From contig NZ_FNRJ01000010.1 of the NCBI RefSeq assembly GCF_900107855.1, forward strand, positions 88,222 through 152,221: a DNA stretch of 64,000 nt, read 5' to 3'. This document shows positions 25,809-36,652 of this stretch, one piece after another. This DNA comes from Marinobacterium iners DSM 11526. Its GTDB lineage: Bacteria > Pseudomonadota > Gammaproteobacteria > Pseudomonadales > Balneatricaceae. Within the stretch, counting starts at the first letter, position 1. Every line of letters starts with the position of its first letter. The position numbers and the translations under genes are program-made. Below the pieces are notes generated by a model. It was not told the origin of the DNA and searched no databases. It saw only the letters and a list, made by a program, of their open reading frames with translations.

Positions 25809-27191
25809 ATGCAGCCCATCAATGACCCGGTCGATATACTTCTAGAAGCGACACAGAGGATAGACGCAGCGATGCTGCCCGCGAAGGTGCTGGCTTTTCA
25901 ACGCATGCGTATTCTCGACAATCTGGCATGCCTTGCTGCTGGCTACGATGCGGCAGGTACAGATGCGGCCCTGGCGTTGGCACGTCAATGGAGTGGTTGT
26001 GACCAGGCCTGCGTAATTGGCTCCAACCTGCGTTTGGCTGCGCCCCAGGCGGCGTTTGTTAATGCGGTGCGTTCGCGAGCATTGGACTATTGTGATGTCG
26101 TTTCACCAGGTTGGCATCCGAGTTCATCGGATGTTCCCGTTGCGCTGGCGTGCGCTCAATTGGGAGGCACTACTGGTCGGGATATATTGGCGGCGCTGGC
26201 TGTGGGCCAGGATTTTGCTCAGCGAATAAACCAGGCTGCGCAGTCGAATGGATTCTTCTATAAAGGCTTCGATTCCAACATTCTTGGCCTGTTTTCCGGG
26301 GCAGTCATCGCCGCACGTCTCTTACGACTGGCACCAGCGGAGTGTGCGCATGCAGTCGGTCTGGCGTTTGATTTTGGTATCGGTACTTTCCAACACTATC
26401 AGGACAAAAGCTTGGCTGTGCGTATCAGCCAGGGGTTGGTGGCACGGCATGCTATTGAAGCGGCTCAATTGGCTGCTTTAGGCATCAGCGGGCCGCGGAG
26501 AGTATTGAATGGCGAGAACGGCTTTTTCAATCTTTACGCGCCGGAGGACGCTGATCTATCAAAACTAACGGAAGAGTTGGGAGTGAGTTTCCTCGGCGAG
26601 GAGGTGACTTGCTTCAAACGTTACCCTCACTGCAGCATTCTTTTGGCATTGACCGATGCTGTCCTTGCGGCAAGAGGCGAGCTGATGACTATGGATCTCG
26701 AGCGTTGTGATGTGCGTTTGGAAATGTCACCCGCCATGTATATGGTGTGCGGCGCGCGCTATGTGCCGACAGACACCGCTCAGATCGACGCGCAGTTCAG
26801 CGCTTGTTACATTGCAGCCAATGCTTGGCTTCGCGGGCAGGCCACTCCTCGCGAGTTCAGCGCCGAGTACGCATGTGACCCCGCGGTCGTCAACTTGGCT
26901 CAACGCATACAGGTTGAGAGAGTGGACAACTGGGAACGCTTCGACCAGTGCCGGCTGACGGTGAGCAGGCCCGGATACACGCCCAAGATCATTGAGGCTG
27001 CCTATGGAAAAGGCTGGCCGGAAAATCCGCTTGAACCCGCTGATTTAGTGGTTAAGTTCAGACAGTGCCTAAGGCAGTCGGCATGTGAGCCATTACGCTG
27101 TAACACGAATGAGATTATTCAGCGCATAGATGCGCTCGAAAATGCACCGTCCGTCGCGGCACTACTCAGTGCAATTTGCCCGACTATTTAG
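25809..27191 (+). CDS. Divergent MmgE/PrpD family protein
   Basis: A protein of about 460 residues of the MmgE/PrpD superfamily, which includes 2-methylcitrate dehydratase, cis-aconitate decarboxylase and iminodisuccinate epimerase. The N-domain shows SRALDYCDVVSPGWHPSSSD (D93, D96, H103), and the later CFKRYPHCSILLALTDA is the family FKxYP motif. The usual GxHxTG motif reads GFDSNILG (about 153-160), and the usual lysine/histidine motif (KRLH-type) reads VRIS (about 204-207), so two canonical catalytic positions look altered. The ATG at 25809 is preferred over an upstream TTG. It follows the SUMF-like gene by 64 bases in the same direction. It may act on a small carboxylate linked to the transported ligand; the reaction is unknown. 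Confidence 0.78.
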   Translation: MQPINDPVDILLEATQRIDAAMLPAKVLAFQRMRILDNLACLAAGYDAAGTDAALALARQWSGCDQACVIGSNLRLAAPQAAFVNAVRSRALDYCDVVSPGWHPSSSDVPVALACAQLGGTTGRDILAALAVGQDFAQRINQAAQSNGFFYKGFDSNILGLFSGAVIAARLLRLAPAECAHAVGLAFDFGIGTFQHYQDKSLAVRISQGLVARHAIEAAQLAALGISGPRRVLNGENGFFNLYAPEDADLSKLTEELGVSFLGEEVTCFKRYPHCSILLALTDAVLAARGELMTMDLERCDVRLEMSPAMYMVCGARYVPTDTAQIDAQFSACYIAANAWLRGQATPREFSAEYACDPAVVNLAQRIQVERVDNWERFDQCRLTVSRPGYTPKIIEAAYGKGWPENPLEPADLVVKFRQCLRQSACEPLRCNTNEIIQRIDALENAPSVAALLSAICPTI

Positions 27192-27831
27192 GGGATGTAG
27201 AGTCATTGTCTGGAAAGACGCCCAGCATATGTAAACAGCTTTCCGTAACTGCCTGTGCGAACGCTGTGCAATCTTTTGCTTGAGTGGCGATCACATCATC
27301 AGTTGCCCCATGCACACCGGAGTAAATCAATAGCGCGACCACTCGCGGATTTTCCGGTGCCCATAGACCGGCAGCCATGCCTCCCTCAATGATCCCCAGC
27401 AACTGATCGAGAATGGCGTTCTTGGCCTGGTTGGAACGATCATGATGGTGATGGTTGGTGTAGACAATGTCGTGTATGGGGAACGTTTCAACGTAAGTGA
27501 CGACGCTGGCGTAAATCCAGGCACGAAGTTGTCCGATCCAATCCCCTTCTGCGCAGGCGCCAACCGCCGTTTCCAGGCTTGCAAGGAACTGATCGGTATA
27601 GCGTTTGCCAAGCGCTTCCTGAATCTCGTTCTTGGACGAAAAATAGTGATAGAACGTGCCCTTGGCTACCTCTGCAGCCTCGACGATTTCGTTAATCGTC
27701 GTCGACTCGACGCCTTTGTCGAGGAACAGTCTTTCCGCAGCATTCATCAACTCGTCTAATCGGACTTCTGCAGGCTTCGTCCGAGGGGCCTTGGCTACCC
27801 GAGTATTCAACTTAGTCGTATTCTGTCTCAT
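27184..27831 (-). CDS. TetR family regulator of the TonB/DHA2 cluster
   Basis: A 215-residue repressor-type protein. The HTH is LMNAAERLFLDKGVESTTIN followed by EIVEAAEVAKGTFYHYFSSK (about residues 28-67). The ligand domain contains an unusual HHHH run (127-130, in YTNHHHHDRSNQ) that could bind metal. The gene converges on the PrpD-like gene (8-base overlap of ends) and is divergent from the DHA2 exporter. A perfect palindrome lies in the divergent interval and a near-copy lies ahead of the TonB receptor, so this protein is the likely controller of both ends of the cluster. Autoregulation is also likely. The effector is unknown. Confidence 0.88.
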   Translation of the reverse strand: MRQNTTKLNTRVAKAPRTKPAEVRLDELMNAAERLFLDKGVESTTINEIVEAAEVAKGTFYHYFSSKNEIQEALGKRYTDQFLASLETAVGACAEGDWIGQLRAWIYASVVTYVETFPIHDIVYTNHHHHDRSNQAKNAILDQLLGIIEGGMAAGLWAPENPRVVALLIYSGVHGATDDVIATQAKDCTAFAQAVTESCLHMLGVFPDNDSTSPK

Positions 27832-27932
27832 CTCGCCGTCTCATCTCCTATTGTTTCACTCAACATCCGATACCAGTCAGTGAGAGTACAGGCCAGTTTA
27901 GGTGACTTGGGTGTGTGACTCTAGAACAACTT

Positions 27933-27953
27933 ATTGACCGACGGTCGGTCAAT
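27933..27953. promoter_or_regulatory. TetR-type operator, copy 2 (perfect palindrome)
   Basis: Ten-base arms ATTGACCGAC and GTCGGTCAAT flank a central G: a perfect 21-base palindrome between the divergent tetR and DHA2 exporter genes, 61 bases before the exporter start. It is nearly identical to 19341-19361. Confidence 0.8.
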
Positions 27954-28014
27954 TTGTAGACTGAAATTAGTGTTACAGGTCAATGGGCCTAGATTTTGTC
28001 CTATAGGAGTTACC

Positions 28015-29517
28015 ATGAAGCCCTCCCGTCGACTTGCAGCAGCATGCGCCGCCTATCTGGGAACTTTTCTGGCCACGCTGGATATCAGTATAGTGAATGT
28101 GGCGTTGCCCACCATCCAAACAGGGCTGCACACAAACATCGCAGGGCTTCAATGGGTGGTCAACGCTTATGCGATATGTCTGGCCGCATTCATGCTGTCG
28201 GCCGGGCCAGTGGCAGATCGGCACGGGCACAAGAGGGTGTGGCTGGGCGGGGGGATTCTGTTCACTGTAGGATCAGCGCTGTGCGGCTTTGCTCCCTCCT
28301 TATCCGTGCTGCTTGTGGGAAGAGCCGTTCAAGGCGTAGCCGCGGCATTCTTGATCTCCGGAGCCATGCCCATCCTTATCCATCTGTTTGCCGATCCCAA
28401 GCAACGCGCCCATGTCATTGGTGGCTGGTCAGCATTCACCGCATTGGCGCTGCTGCTGGGGCCGCTGCTGGGCGGATTGCTGCTGCACAGTCTAGGTTGG
28501 CAAAGCATTTTCCTGATCAATTTGCCCTTGGGGCTTCTTGCAACCGGATTGGGGCTGTGGGGAATTCCGGAACGAAGATATCCCGATCACGCGGCAGTGG
28601 ACCCTGCAGGTCAAGTCTTGAGTATTTTTTCGCTGGGTGCCTTGGCCTACGGAATGATCGAAGCCGGTGACCATGGCTTCTTGTCCACGGTACCGTTGAC
28701 TTTCCTAATGCTGGCGTTGGTGGGTTTTACCTGGTTCGTAGCCGTGGAAAAGCGCGTGCAGCGACCGTTGCTACCGGTCCAGCTGTTTCGCAATCGACTA
28801 TTTGTTGTTGCGAATTTCGCTTCGTTCATTCTGGGCTTCTCGTATTACAGCAGTCTGTTCTTCTTTTCGATCTTCCTTCAACAGATTCAAGGCTGGTCGG
28901 CCGCCGAAGCCGGTTGGCGCATGATGCCGCAGTTCGTGACCACAGGCTGCATGTCCCTGATGTTTGGCCGGCTGAGCGTGGTTGCCCCAACTCGATGGCT
29001 GATGGTCGCAGGCTATAGCCTGACGGCTTTGTCCATGATAGGGATGGCTTTCTGCACTGCGGAGACCTCCTACGGAATAGTGGCATTGCTCTTTGGCTTG
29101 CTGGGGGCGGGTGCCGGCTTGGCCGTGCCAGCGACAGGTATTGTCGTGATGAGCATGGCTCCTGCCGAGCTTTCCGGATCGGTCTCTGCAACCATGAATG
29201 CATTGCGCCAAGCTGGAATGACCATAGGCATTGCGCTGCTCGGGACACTCATGAGCAACCAGGCGATCCGTGTACTCGCTCATGCTGCCGCCGATCACGG
29301 CATCTCCGATGCTGCGGTGATCGCACGCCAGGCGATCGCGCATCATCGTTTTCCCGAGACGTTGCCTTCGCTTCCCCGGCTTTATACCTCAGCTATGGAA
29401 AGCGGCTTCCATGTCGCGATGCTTTGTGCAGGCCTTAGCTGCATCGTCGCGTTGATTCTCCTTACAAATCTCTATACAAAGCTAGGTCGAGCCTTGAAAA
29501 AGACGGGGAAAAATTAA
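28015..29517 (+). CDS. DHA2 family (14-TM) MFS exporter
   Basis: A 500-residue drug:proton antiporter-2 family protein with about 14 hydrophobic helices. Motifs are FLATLDISIVNVALPTIQ (helix 1, with the D-x-x-I-V-N-V-A-L-P signature), GPVADRHGHKRVWLGGGIL (motif A) and LLVGRAVQGVAAAFLISGAM (motif B). LGPLLGGLLLHSLGWQSIFL (motif C) follows, leading into INLPLG. DHA2 proteins such as EmrB and QacA export drugs or metabolites, and some export siderophores. The start has TAGGAG 5 bases upstream of ATG. It lies next to the perfect TetR operator, so its expression probably follows that of the TonB import operon. The substrate is unknown. Confidence 0.9.
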   Translation: MKPSRRLAAACAAYLGTFLATLDISIVNVALPTIQTGLHTNIAGLQWVVNAYAICLAAFMLSAGPVADRHGHKRVWLGGGILFTVGSALCGFAPSLSVLLVGRAVQGVAAAFLISGAMPILIHLFADPKQRAHVIGGWSAFTALALLLGPLLGGLLLHSLGWQSIFLINLPLGLLATGLGLWGIPERRYPDHAAVDPAGQVLSIFSLGALAYGMIEAGDHGFLSTVPLTFLMLALVGFTWFVAVEKRVQRPLLPVQLFRNRLFVVANFASFILGFSYYSSLFFFSIFLQQIQGWSAAEAGWRMMPQFVTTGCMSLMFGRLSVVAPTRWLMVAGYSLTALSMIGMAFCTAETSYGIVALLFGLLGAGAGLAVPATGIVVMSMAPAELSGSVSATMNALRQAGMTIGIALLGTLMSNQAIRVLAHAAADHGISDAAVIARQAIAHHRFPETLPSLPRLYTSAMESGFHVAMLCAGLSCIVALILLTNLYTKLGRALKKTGKN

Positions 29518-29584
29518 GAACAGGGGCACGTTTCAGTGATGGTTTTCCACCGTATGTCGTATGTGGTCGCTCATGATTGTAAAA

Positions 29585-30050
29585 TCAGAGCCACTGCGTT
29601 GCATAATCCTGAACGTCCTCGGCCAGGCGGATCAACCAATCTGCAATTTCAGCATTCTCCGATGACAGATTGGATTGGTACCGGTAGCAGGATTCGCTGA
29701 TGCCAAAAGACGTACAGGCCAAGCGTATGCTGATTCCTTGCATTGCGACAGCGGTCTGCGCCATCTCCTTGTGATGAGACGGCTTCACCACTTTTTTTTC
29801 AATGACTCCTGAATAATCTTGGCTTTCAGCCGCTCTTCAGCATATATTTTTTCAGGCGGCAATTGTCGTTTTCAAGCTCTTTCAGCCGAGCTATCAACGA
29901 AGCATCCATGCCGCCGTATTGCGCGCGCCACATTATAAAATGTGGCGCTGCCCATCCATGTTCACGACATGGTTCGATAACTGGGGTAACTGCTTCCGCT
30001 CGTTTCAGTATCGCCATGATCTGTCTGTCGGTCTATCGGAATTTCTTCAT
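29585..30050 (-). mobile_element. Decayed IS3-family insertion element (orfA + truncated orfB)
   Basis: Reverse-strand remains of an IS3-family (IS407-like) transposase pair. OrfA is recognised by IMAILKRAEAVTPV-like and PCREHGWAAPHF sequence and the leucine-zipper segment MDASLIARLKELENDNCRL. It starts near 30050 (MKKFR) but carries an in-frame stop and a frameshift before residue 15 and another near its end. OrfB remains only as its first ~60 residues (KPSHHKEMAQTAV, GISIRLACTSFGISESCYRY, ENAEIADWLIRLAED) and ends at about 29610. The DDE catalytic domain is gone, so it cannot transpose itself. It marks the katG-side border of the accessory region. I could not identify its terminal inverted repeats. 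Confidence 0.85.
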
Positions 30051-30201
30051 GCAGAACCTACTGCATATACATTACGAGAAAATCCTACTTTTGAGCGCTG
30101 CTACCTTTCGGGTGGATTACCGGAGATTGTTATAGGTGTCGGCTATTGAAAGCATAAAGATAATTAACCTTACAGGCTGGGCAGGTACTGCTAAATTTTA
30201 A

Positions 30202-32442
<2,241 letters not shown>

Positions 32443-32478
32443 TTGTCTGGCCCGCCAGGGCCGGACCAAGTGCCAAAG

Positions 32479-32510
32479 CCACGGCCAGTCATACTGCCCG
32501 TGGTTTTTTT
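32479..32510 (+). terminator. Rho-independent terminator after katG
   Basis: Stem CCACGG/CCGTGG with a 13-base loop, followed by seven T residues. Confidence 0.8.
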
Positions 32511-32520
32511 GTGGCGGCAC

Positions 32521-33336
32521 TCAACTGCGCGCCGCAACCAGCTCAATCACCCGAATGGCACCCGCTTCAAGATTCAATACCAGGTTTTTGCCCATATCTG
32601 CGAACCGTGAACCCAATATCAATGCAGGCGAAAGCGCCGCTCGGCCCACATGCCCCGCATCCTCTTTTTGCAACTGACGTTGTCGCCAGGCCAGTGCCTC
32701 ATCGCTCCAGTCATCGAGCCTGATATTGGCAAAACCAGCCTGCTGCAGTTGCTGCTGCAGTGTCTGTGCAGTCACCAGATGTGAATGTACCGCATCCTCG
32801 GCCCAGGGGACCGGGTAGCGCATCTGCTCGGGCTGTGGGCCGCAGACCACTTCGTGCATCAGCAGTGTCCCGCCGGGCTTCAATACACGCCAACATTCGC
32901 TCAGAACCCTGGAGTTGTCCGGCATGTTGAGAAAGCTGTGCTGAAACAGAATTAGATCCAGACTTTGGTCGGCAAAAGGCAGGTGGTGAGCATCCCCGGT
33001 GATAATCGGATTACTGACCGGAACGGAGAAACAGTCATTCAGGCCAAGATTCAGTTGGTTGAAGCGGTGGGTGATATCCAGCCCGATCATGCTGAAACCC
33101 ATGGCGGACGCCTGACGCATCAGCCCACCGGCGCCGGAACCGATATCAAGAATGTGATGGTGCCTGGCCAGATCAAGATGACGCAGCAGGCGTTCTGAGG
33201 CCTTGATGCCACCGATGTGCAATTGATCCAGTGGTGTCAGTTGAAACAGATCCGCTCCCGCGGGGTACGCTGAATGAACCTGCCCCAGTATCCATGAAGG
33301 ATCAAGTGACTGATCGTAGTGCTTGTCGATACTCAT
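32521..33336 (-). CDS. Class I SAM-dependent methyltransferase
   Basis: A 271-residue methyltransferase with the class I Rossmann motifs: motif I ILDIGSGAGGLMRQA (about 62-76), motif II MIGLDIT, motif III region ITGDAHHLPFADQSLDLILF and motif IV-like WRVLKPGGTLLMHEVV. It resembles UbiE/MenG-like and small-molecule methyltransferases. The N-terminus SIDKHYDQSLDPSWILGQVH suggests a natural-product or sarcosine-type group, but the acceptor cannot be named. It sits downstream of the liu operon terminator on the same strand and converges with katG. No further clue from context. Confidence 0.85.
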   Translation of the reverse strand: MSIDKHYDQSLDPSWILGQVHSAYPAGADLFQLTPLDQLHIGGIKASERLLRHLDLARHHHILDIGSGAGGLMRQASAMGFSMIGLDITHRFNQLNLGLNDCFSVPVSNPIITGDAHHLPFADQSLDLILFQHSFLNMPDNSRVLSECWRVLKPGGTLLMHEVVCGPQPEQMRYPVPWAEDAVHSHLVTAQTLQQQLQQAGFANIRLDDWSDEALAWRQRQLQKEDAGHVGRAALSPALILGSRFADMGKNLVLNLEAGAIRVIELVAARS

Positions 33337-33343
33337 AACTGAA

Positions 33344-33366
33344 AACGCCGGCCAGTGGCCGGCGTT
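33344..33366 (-). terminator. Terminator of the liu operon
   Basis: Ten-bp perfect stem AACGCCGGCC/GGCCGGCGTT with a 3-base loop. On the minus strand it is followed by TTTTC, 22 bases after the acyl-CoA ligase stop. Confidence 0.8.
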
Positions 33367-33388
33367 GGGTCTCCTTCAGGTAGCTGAA

Positions 33389-35077
33389 TCAGTCATCCAG
33401 ACCCAGCTCGGCAATGGACATTTCGCGCATTTTGAACTTCTGTATCTTGCCGGTGACCGTCATCGGGAAGGCATCGACAAACTTGAAGTAACGCGGAATC
33501 TTGAAGTGAGTGATTTTGCCTTTGCAGAACTCACGCAGCTCCTCGGCTGTGACGTCATCGGCATGCGGGTGAAGCTTGACCCATGCGATCAGCTCCTCAC
33601 CGTACTTCTTATCCGGTACGCCCGTAACCTGGACTTCCGACACGGCCGGGTGGGTGTAGAGGAACTCTTCGATCTCTTTCGGATAAACGTTCTCACCGCC
33701 GCGAATCACCATATCCTTGATACGGCCAACGATCTGAATATAGCCCTCGTCATCCATGGTGGCCAGGTCACCGGTGTGCATCCAGCCGGCTTCATCAATG
33801 GCTTCGGCAGTGGCCTTTTCGTTGTTCCAGTATCTTAGCATGACGCTGTAGCCACGGGTGCAAAGCTCACCGATTTCGCCGCGAGGTACGATCTGTCCGT
33901 TACCCGGGTCTACAATCTTGCTCTCCAGATGCGGCTGAGTCCGCCCTACAGTTGATACGCGCTTTTCAATGCTATCTTTGGCACCGGTCTGGGTTGATAC
34001 CGGGCTGGTTTCGGTCATGCCGTAGGCGATCTGAACTTCCTTCATGTTCATTTTGCTGATCACCTGCTTCATCACTTCGGTGGGACAGATGGAACCCGCC
34101 ATGATGCCGGTACGCAGTGTCGACAGGTCAAAGCTGTCGAATTCGGGGTGATCCAGCTCGGCAATGAACATGGTTGGCACGCCGTAAAGAGCGGTGGCCT
34201 TTTGTGAGTGGACTGCCTTGAGCACCGAAGTCGGATCGAACCCTTCGTCTGGATAGATCATGGTCGCACCGTGGGTGATGCAGCCCAGGTTACCCATCAC
34301 CATGCCAAAACAGTGGTACAGCGGCACGGGAATAACCAGTCGGTCTTCGCTGGTGAAGCCCATGCTCTCGGCAACGAAAAAGCCATTGTTCAGAATATTG
34401 TGGTGAGACAGGGTGGCACCCTTGGGGAAACCGGTGGTGCCTGATGTGTACTGAATGTTGATCGGATCATCAAACTGCAGTGTGGCCTGCAGGTCGGCCA
34501 GCTCGTCTTCACTGACATGATCCGCCAGTTCCAGCATGTCGGCCCAGCGCCACATGCCAGGGTGTTTCTCGTCTGACAGGTTGATGATGCACTCCAGATC
34601 AGGCAGTTTCTGTGACTTCAGTTTGCCATCGGCACAGGCTTTAAGCTCAGGTGCCAGCTCGTACAGCATGCCGCGATAGTCAGAAGTTTTGAAGCTGTCA
34701 GCGGTGATCAGGAAGCGAGCGCCTGACTGGTTGAGGGCATATTCCAGCTCATGGGTACGGTAGGCCGGGTTGACGTTGACGAGGATCGCACCGATTTTGG
34801 CCGTGGCGATCTGGCTGACCGTCCACTCGGAGCAGTTCGGCGACCAGACGCCGACTCGATCCCCCTTGCGGACTCCCATGGACAGGAGTGCACGGGCGCA
34901 CTGATTGGCGCGCTGCTGCAACTCGCGGTAGCTCCAGTGCACATTTTGGTGCAGCACAATCAGCGCGTCGTTATCCGGGTAAGTATTGGCAATCTCATCG
35001 AATTTGTCACCGATGGTCATGCCGATCAGCGGTTTTTCAGCGGTGCTGCTGGTATAGCTTGGTAGTGGTTTGCTCAT
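33389..35077 (-). CDS. AMP-forming acyl-CoA synthetase of the liu operon
   Basis: A 562-residue ANL ligase. Motifs are the nucleotide loop [20 protein letters not shown] (about 208-227), [12 protein letters not shown], the hinge [20 protein letters not shown] and the catalytic-lysine region [13 protein letters not shown]. The length and the internal [13 protein letters not shown] match the FadD-like/AtuH-like ligases that often accompany liu genes. It probably activates isovalerate, methylcrotonate or a related free acid so that it can enter the pathway. It is the last gene of the operon, 53 bases after the AhpD-like gene, and ends at a strong terminator. Substrate assignment is inference from context. 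Confidence 0.9.
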   Translation of the reverse strand: MSKPLPSYTSSTAEKPLIGMTIGDKFDEIANTYPDNDALIVLHQNVHWSYRELQQRANQCARALLSMGVRKGDRVGVWSPNCSEWTVSQIATAKIGAILVNVNPAYRTHELEYALNQSGARFLITADSFKTSDYRGMLYELAPELKACADGKLKSQKLPDLECIINLSDEKHPGMWRWADMLELADHVSEDELADLQATLQFDDPINIQYTSGTTGFPKGATLSHHNILNNGFFVAESMGFTSEDRLVIPVPLYHCFGMVMGNLGCITHGATMIYPDEGFDPTSVLKAVHSQKATALYGVPTMFIAELDHPEFDSFDLSTLRTGIMAGSICPTEVMKQVISKMNMKEVQIAYGMTETSPVSTQTGAKDSIEKRVSTVGRTQPHLESKIVDPGNGQIVPRGEIGELCTRGYSVMLRYWNNEKATAEAIDEAGWMHTGDLATMDDEGYIQIVGRIKDMVIRGGENVYPKEIEEFLYTHPAVSEVQVTGVPDKKYGEELIAWVKLHPHADDVTAEELREFCKGKITHFKIPRYFKFVDAFPMTVTGKIQKFKMREMSIAELGLDD

Positions 35078-35130
35078 CGCTATGACTCCGATTTTTGTTG
35101 TTATCCGGACAGATGAATAGGTGTAACCGC

Positions 35131-35709
35131 TTAGCGGAATCGTCCGTGGTATTCAGGGTTTGGCTGCATGTCCACCGCGCTCGCAACGCGGTTGGTCATG
35201 TTGTAGAAACCGGCAATATTGGCAATATCCCAAATGCCACGCTCGCTGAACCCCACATCACGCAGTGCTTGCCGATCCGATTCCAGGATCTCGGCAGGGG
35301 TTACGGTCAGTTTATGGGCAAAGTCGAGCATGGCACGCTGACGTGGCTCAAGGTCGGCAACGCGATAGTTCATCACCATCAATTCACCCAGGGTCGGGTT
35401 ACCTGAGTATTCACGTACTGCGGCACCGTGGGCTGTCATGCAGTAAAAGCAGCCATTATGTGATGAGACGACGACGGCGATCATTTCTCGTTCCAGTGGG
35501 CTGAGCTCACTTTCACCAAACATCAACTCGTTATAAAAGCGAGTGAAAACATCAAGCTGAGCCATGTTTTGGCTGTAGGCCTGTAAAACATTAGGTATCA
35601 ATCCCAGTTTTTCATCACACTTGCCAAAGTATTTCTGTACGTCTTCCGGCAGTTGGTGTCGCTCGGGGATCGGCAGTTCGAGCGCGGTAATATGATCGGG
35701 CTGAGACAT
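35131..35709 (-). CDS. AhpD-like / peroxidase-related carboxymuconolactone decarboxylase-fold protein
   Basis: A protein of about 192 residues of the AhpD/carboxymuconolactone decarboxylase superfamily (the peroxidase-related group). The redox motif is [20 protein letters not shown], giving C-x-x-C with a following histidine as in AhpD-type alkylhydroperoxidases. Other family elements are [14 protein letters not shown] and [20 protein letters not shown]. The ATG at 35709 has AGAGGA upstream and gives the natural [15 protein letters not shown] start. It is embedded in the liu operon between the HMG-CoA lyase and the acyl-CoA ligase, which is not part of the textbook pathway. A detoxifying or thiol-redox role is inference. 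Confidence 0.85.
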   Translation of the reverse strand: MSQPDHITALELPIPERHQLPEDVQKYFGKCDEKLGLIPNVLQAYSQNMAQLDVFTRFYNELMFGESELSPLEREMIAVVVSSHNGCFYCMTAHGAAVREYSGNPTLGELMVMNYRVADLEPRQRAMLDFAHKLTVTPAEILESDRQALRDVGFSERGIWDIANIAGFYNMTNRVASAVDMQPNPEYHGRFR

Positions 35710-35725
35710 CCTGTTTATCCTCTTG

Positions 35726-36652
35726 TTATTGTGATGCGGCTGACCTTGGGGTGCAGTCGCCCATCGCTTGTGCAACCTTGGAACCGTTGTGACGTCCCAA
35801 CTGCTGTGTAATCCAATGACCAGTATTGACCACAGCCTGAAGGTCTACGCCGGTATCAATGCCCAACCCCTGCAGCAGATAGAGCACATCTTCGGTTGCC
35901 ACATTGCCGGATGCGCCTCTGGCGTAGGGGCATCCTCCGAGGCCTGCAGTGGAGCTGTCGATCACGGCGATGCCTTCTTCCAGCACCGCATACAGATTGG
36001 CCAGTGCCTGACCGTAGGTATCGTGGAAATGCGCGGCCAACTGGCTGATCGGGACAACTTTTGTGACCGCTTCCAGCATCCGCTTGGCCTTGAGTGGCGT
36101 GCCTGTACCGATGGTGTCACCCAGCGAAATCTCGTAGCAGCCCATGTCGATCAGGTCACGGCTGACCCGGGCCACCTGGACCGGGTCAATATCGCCCTGA
36201 TAGGGGCAGCCCAGTACGGTTGAAACATAGCCACGCACGCGAATTCCTTCGCTCCGCGCCTGTTCAATCAACGGGGCAAAGCGCTCAAGACTTTCGGCGA
36301 TGGAGCAGTTGATGTTCTTCTGCGTAAAGGCCTCGGAGGCTGCGCTGAATACCGCAACCTCCTCAACGCCGGCGGCGATGGCGCCTTCCAGCCCCTTCAG
36401 GTTGGGGGCCAGGGCCGAATAGGTGACACCGGGCTTGCGCTGAATGCCCGCCATGACCGCGCTGGCATCACCCATCTGTGGTACCCACTTGGGAGAGACA
36501 AAACTGGCGGCTTCGATATGGATCAGGCCGGTTGCACTGAGCCGGTTGATCAATTCAACCTTGATCTCGGTGGCGATCACTGGTCCCGGCTCATTCTGCA
36601 GGCCGTCCCGTGGTGCCATCTCGACGATGCGGACCTGTTGCGGGAATGCCAT
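35726..36652 (-). CDS. liuE: Hydroxymethylglutaryl-CoA lyase
   Basis: A 308-residue TIM-barrel lyase of the HMGL family, which cleaves 3-hydroxy-3-methylglutaryl-CoA to acetyl-CoA and acetoacetate, the last step of leucine catabolism. The conserved opening [17 protein letters not shown] contains the RDGLQNE motif. [12 protein letters not shown] carries the metal-binding histidines, and [20 protein letters not shown] carries the catalytic cysteine loop (GCPYA). The length is normal. Its start overlaps the liuD stop by one base, indicating coupling, and it is followed by the AhpD-like gene. Confidence 0.96.
   Translation of the reverse strand: MAFPQQVRIVEMAPRDGLQNEPGPVIATEIKVELINRLSATGLIHIEAASFVSPKWVPQMGDASAVMAGIQRKPGVTYSALAPNLKGLEGAIAAGVEEVAVFSAASEAFTQKNINCSIAESLERFAPLIEQARSEGIRVRGYVSTVLGCPYQGDIDPVQVARVSRDLIDMGCYEISLGDTIGTGTPLKAKRMLEAVTKVVPISQLAAHFHDTYGQALANLYAVLEEGIAVIDSSTAGLGGCPYARGASGNVATEDVLYLLQGLGIDTGVDLQAVVNTGHWITQQLGRHNGSKVAQAMGDCTPRSAASQ

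Noticed and set aside
29863..30149. Small plus-strand open frames in the IS remnant
   Set aside because: They are antisense to recognisable IS3 OrfA sequence and extend into non-coding DNA before katG, without ribosome-binding sites.
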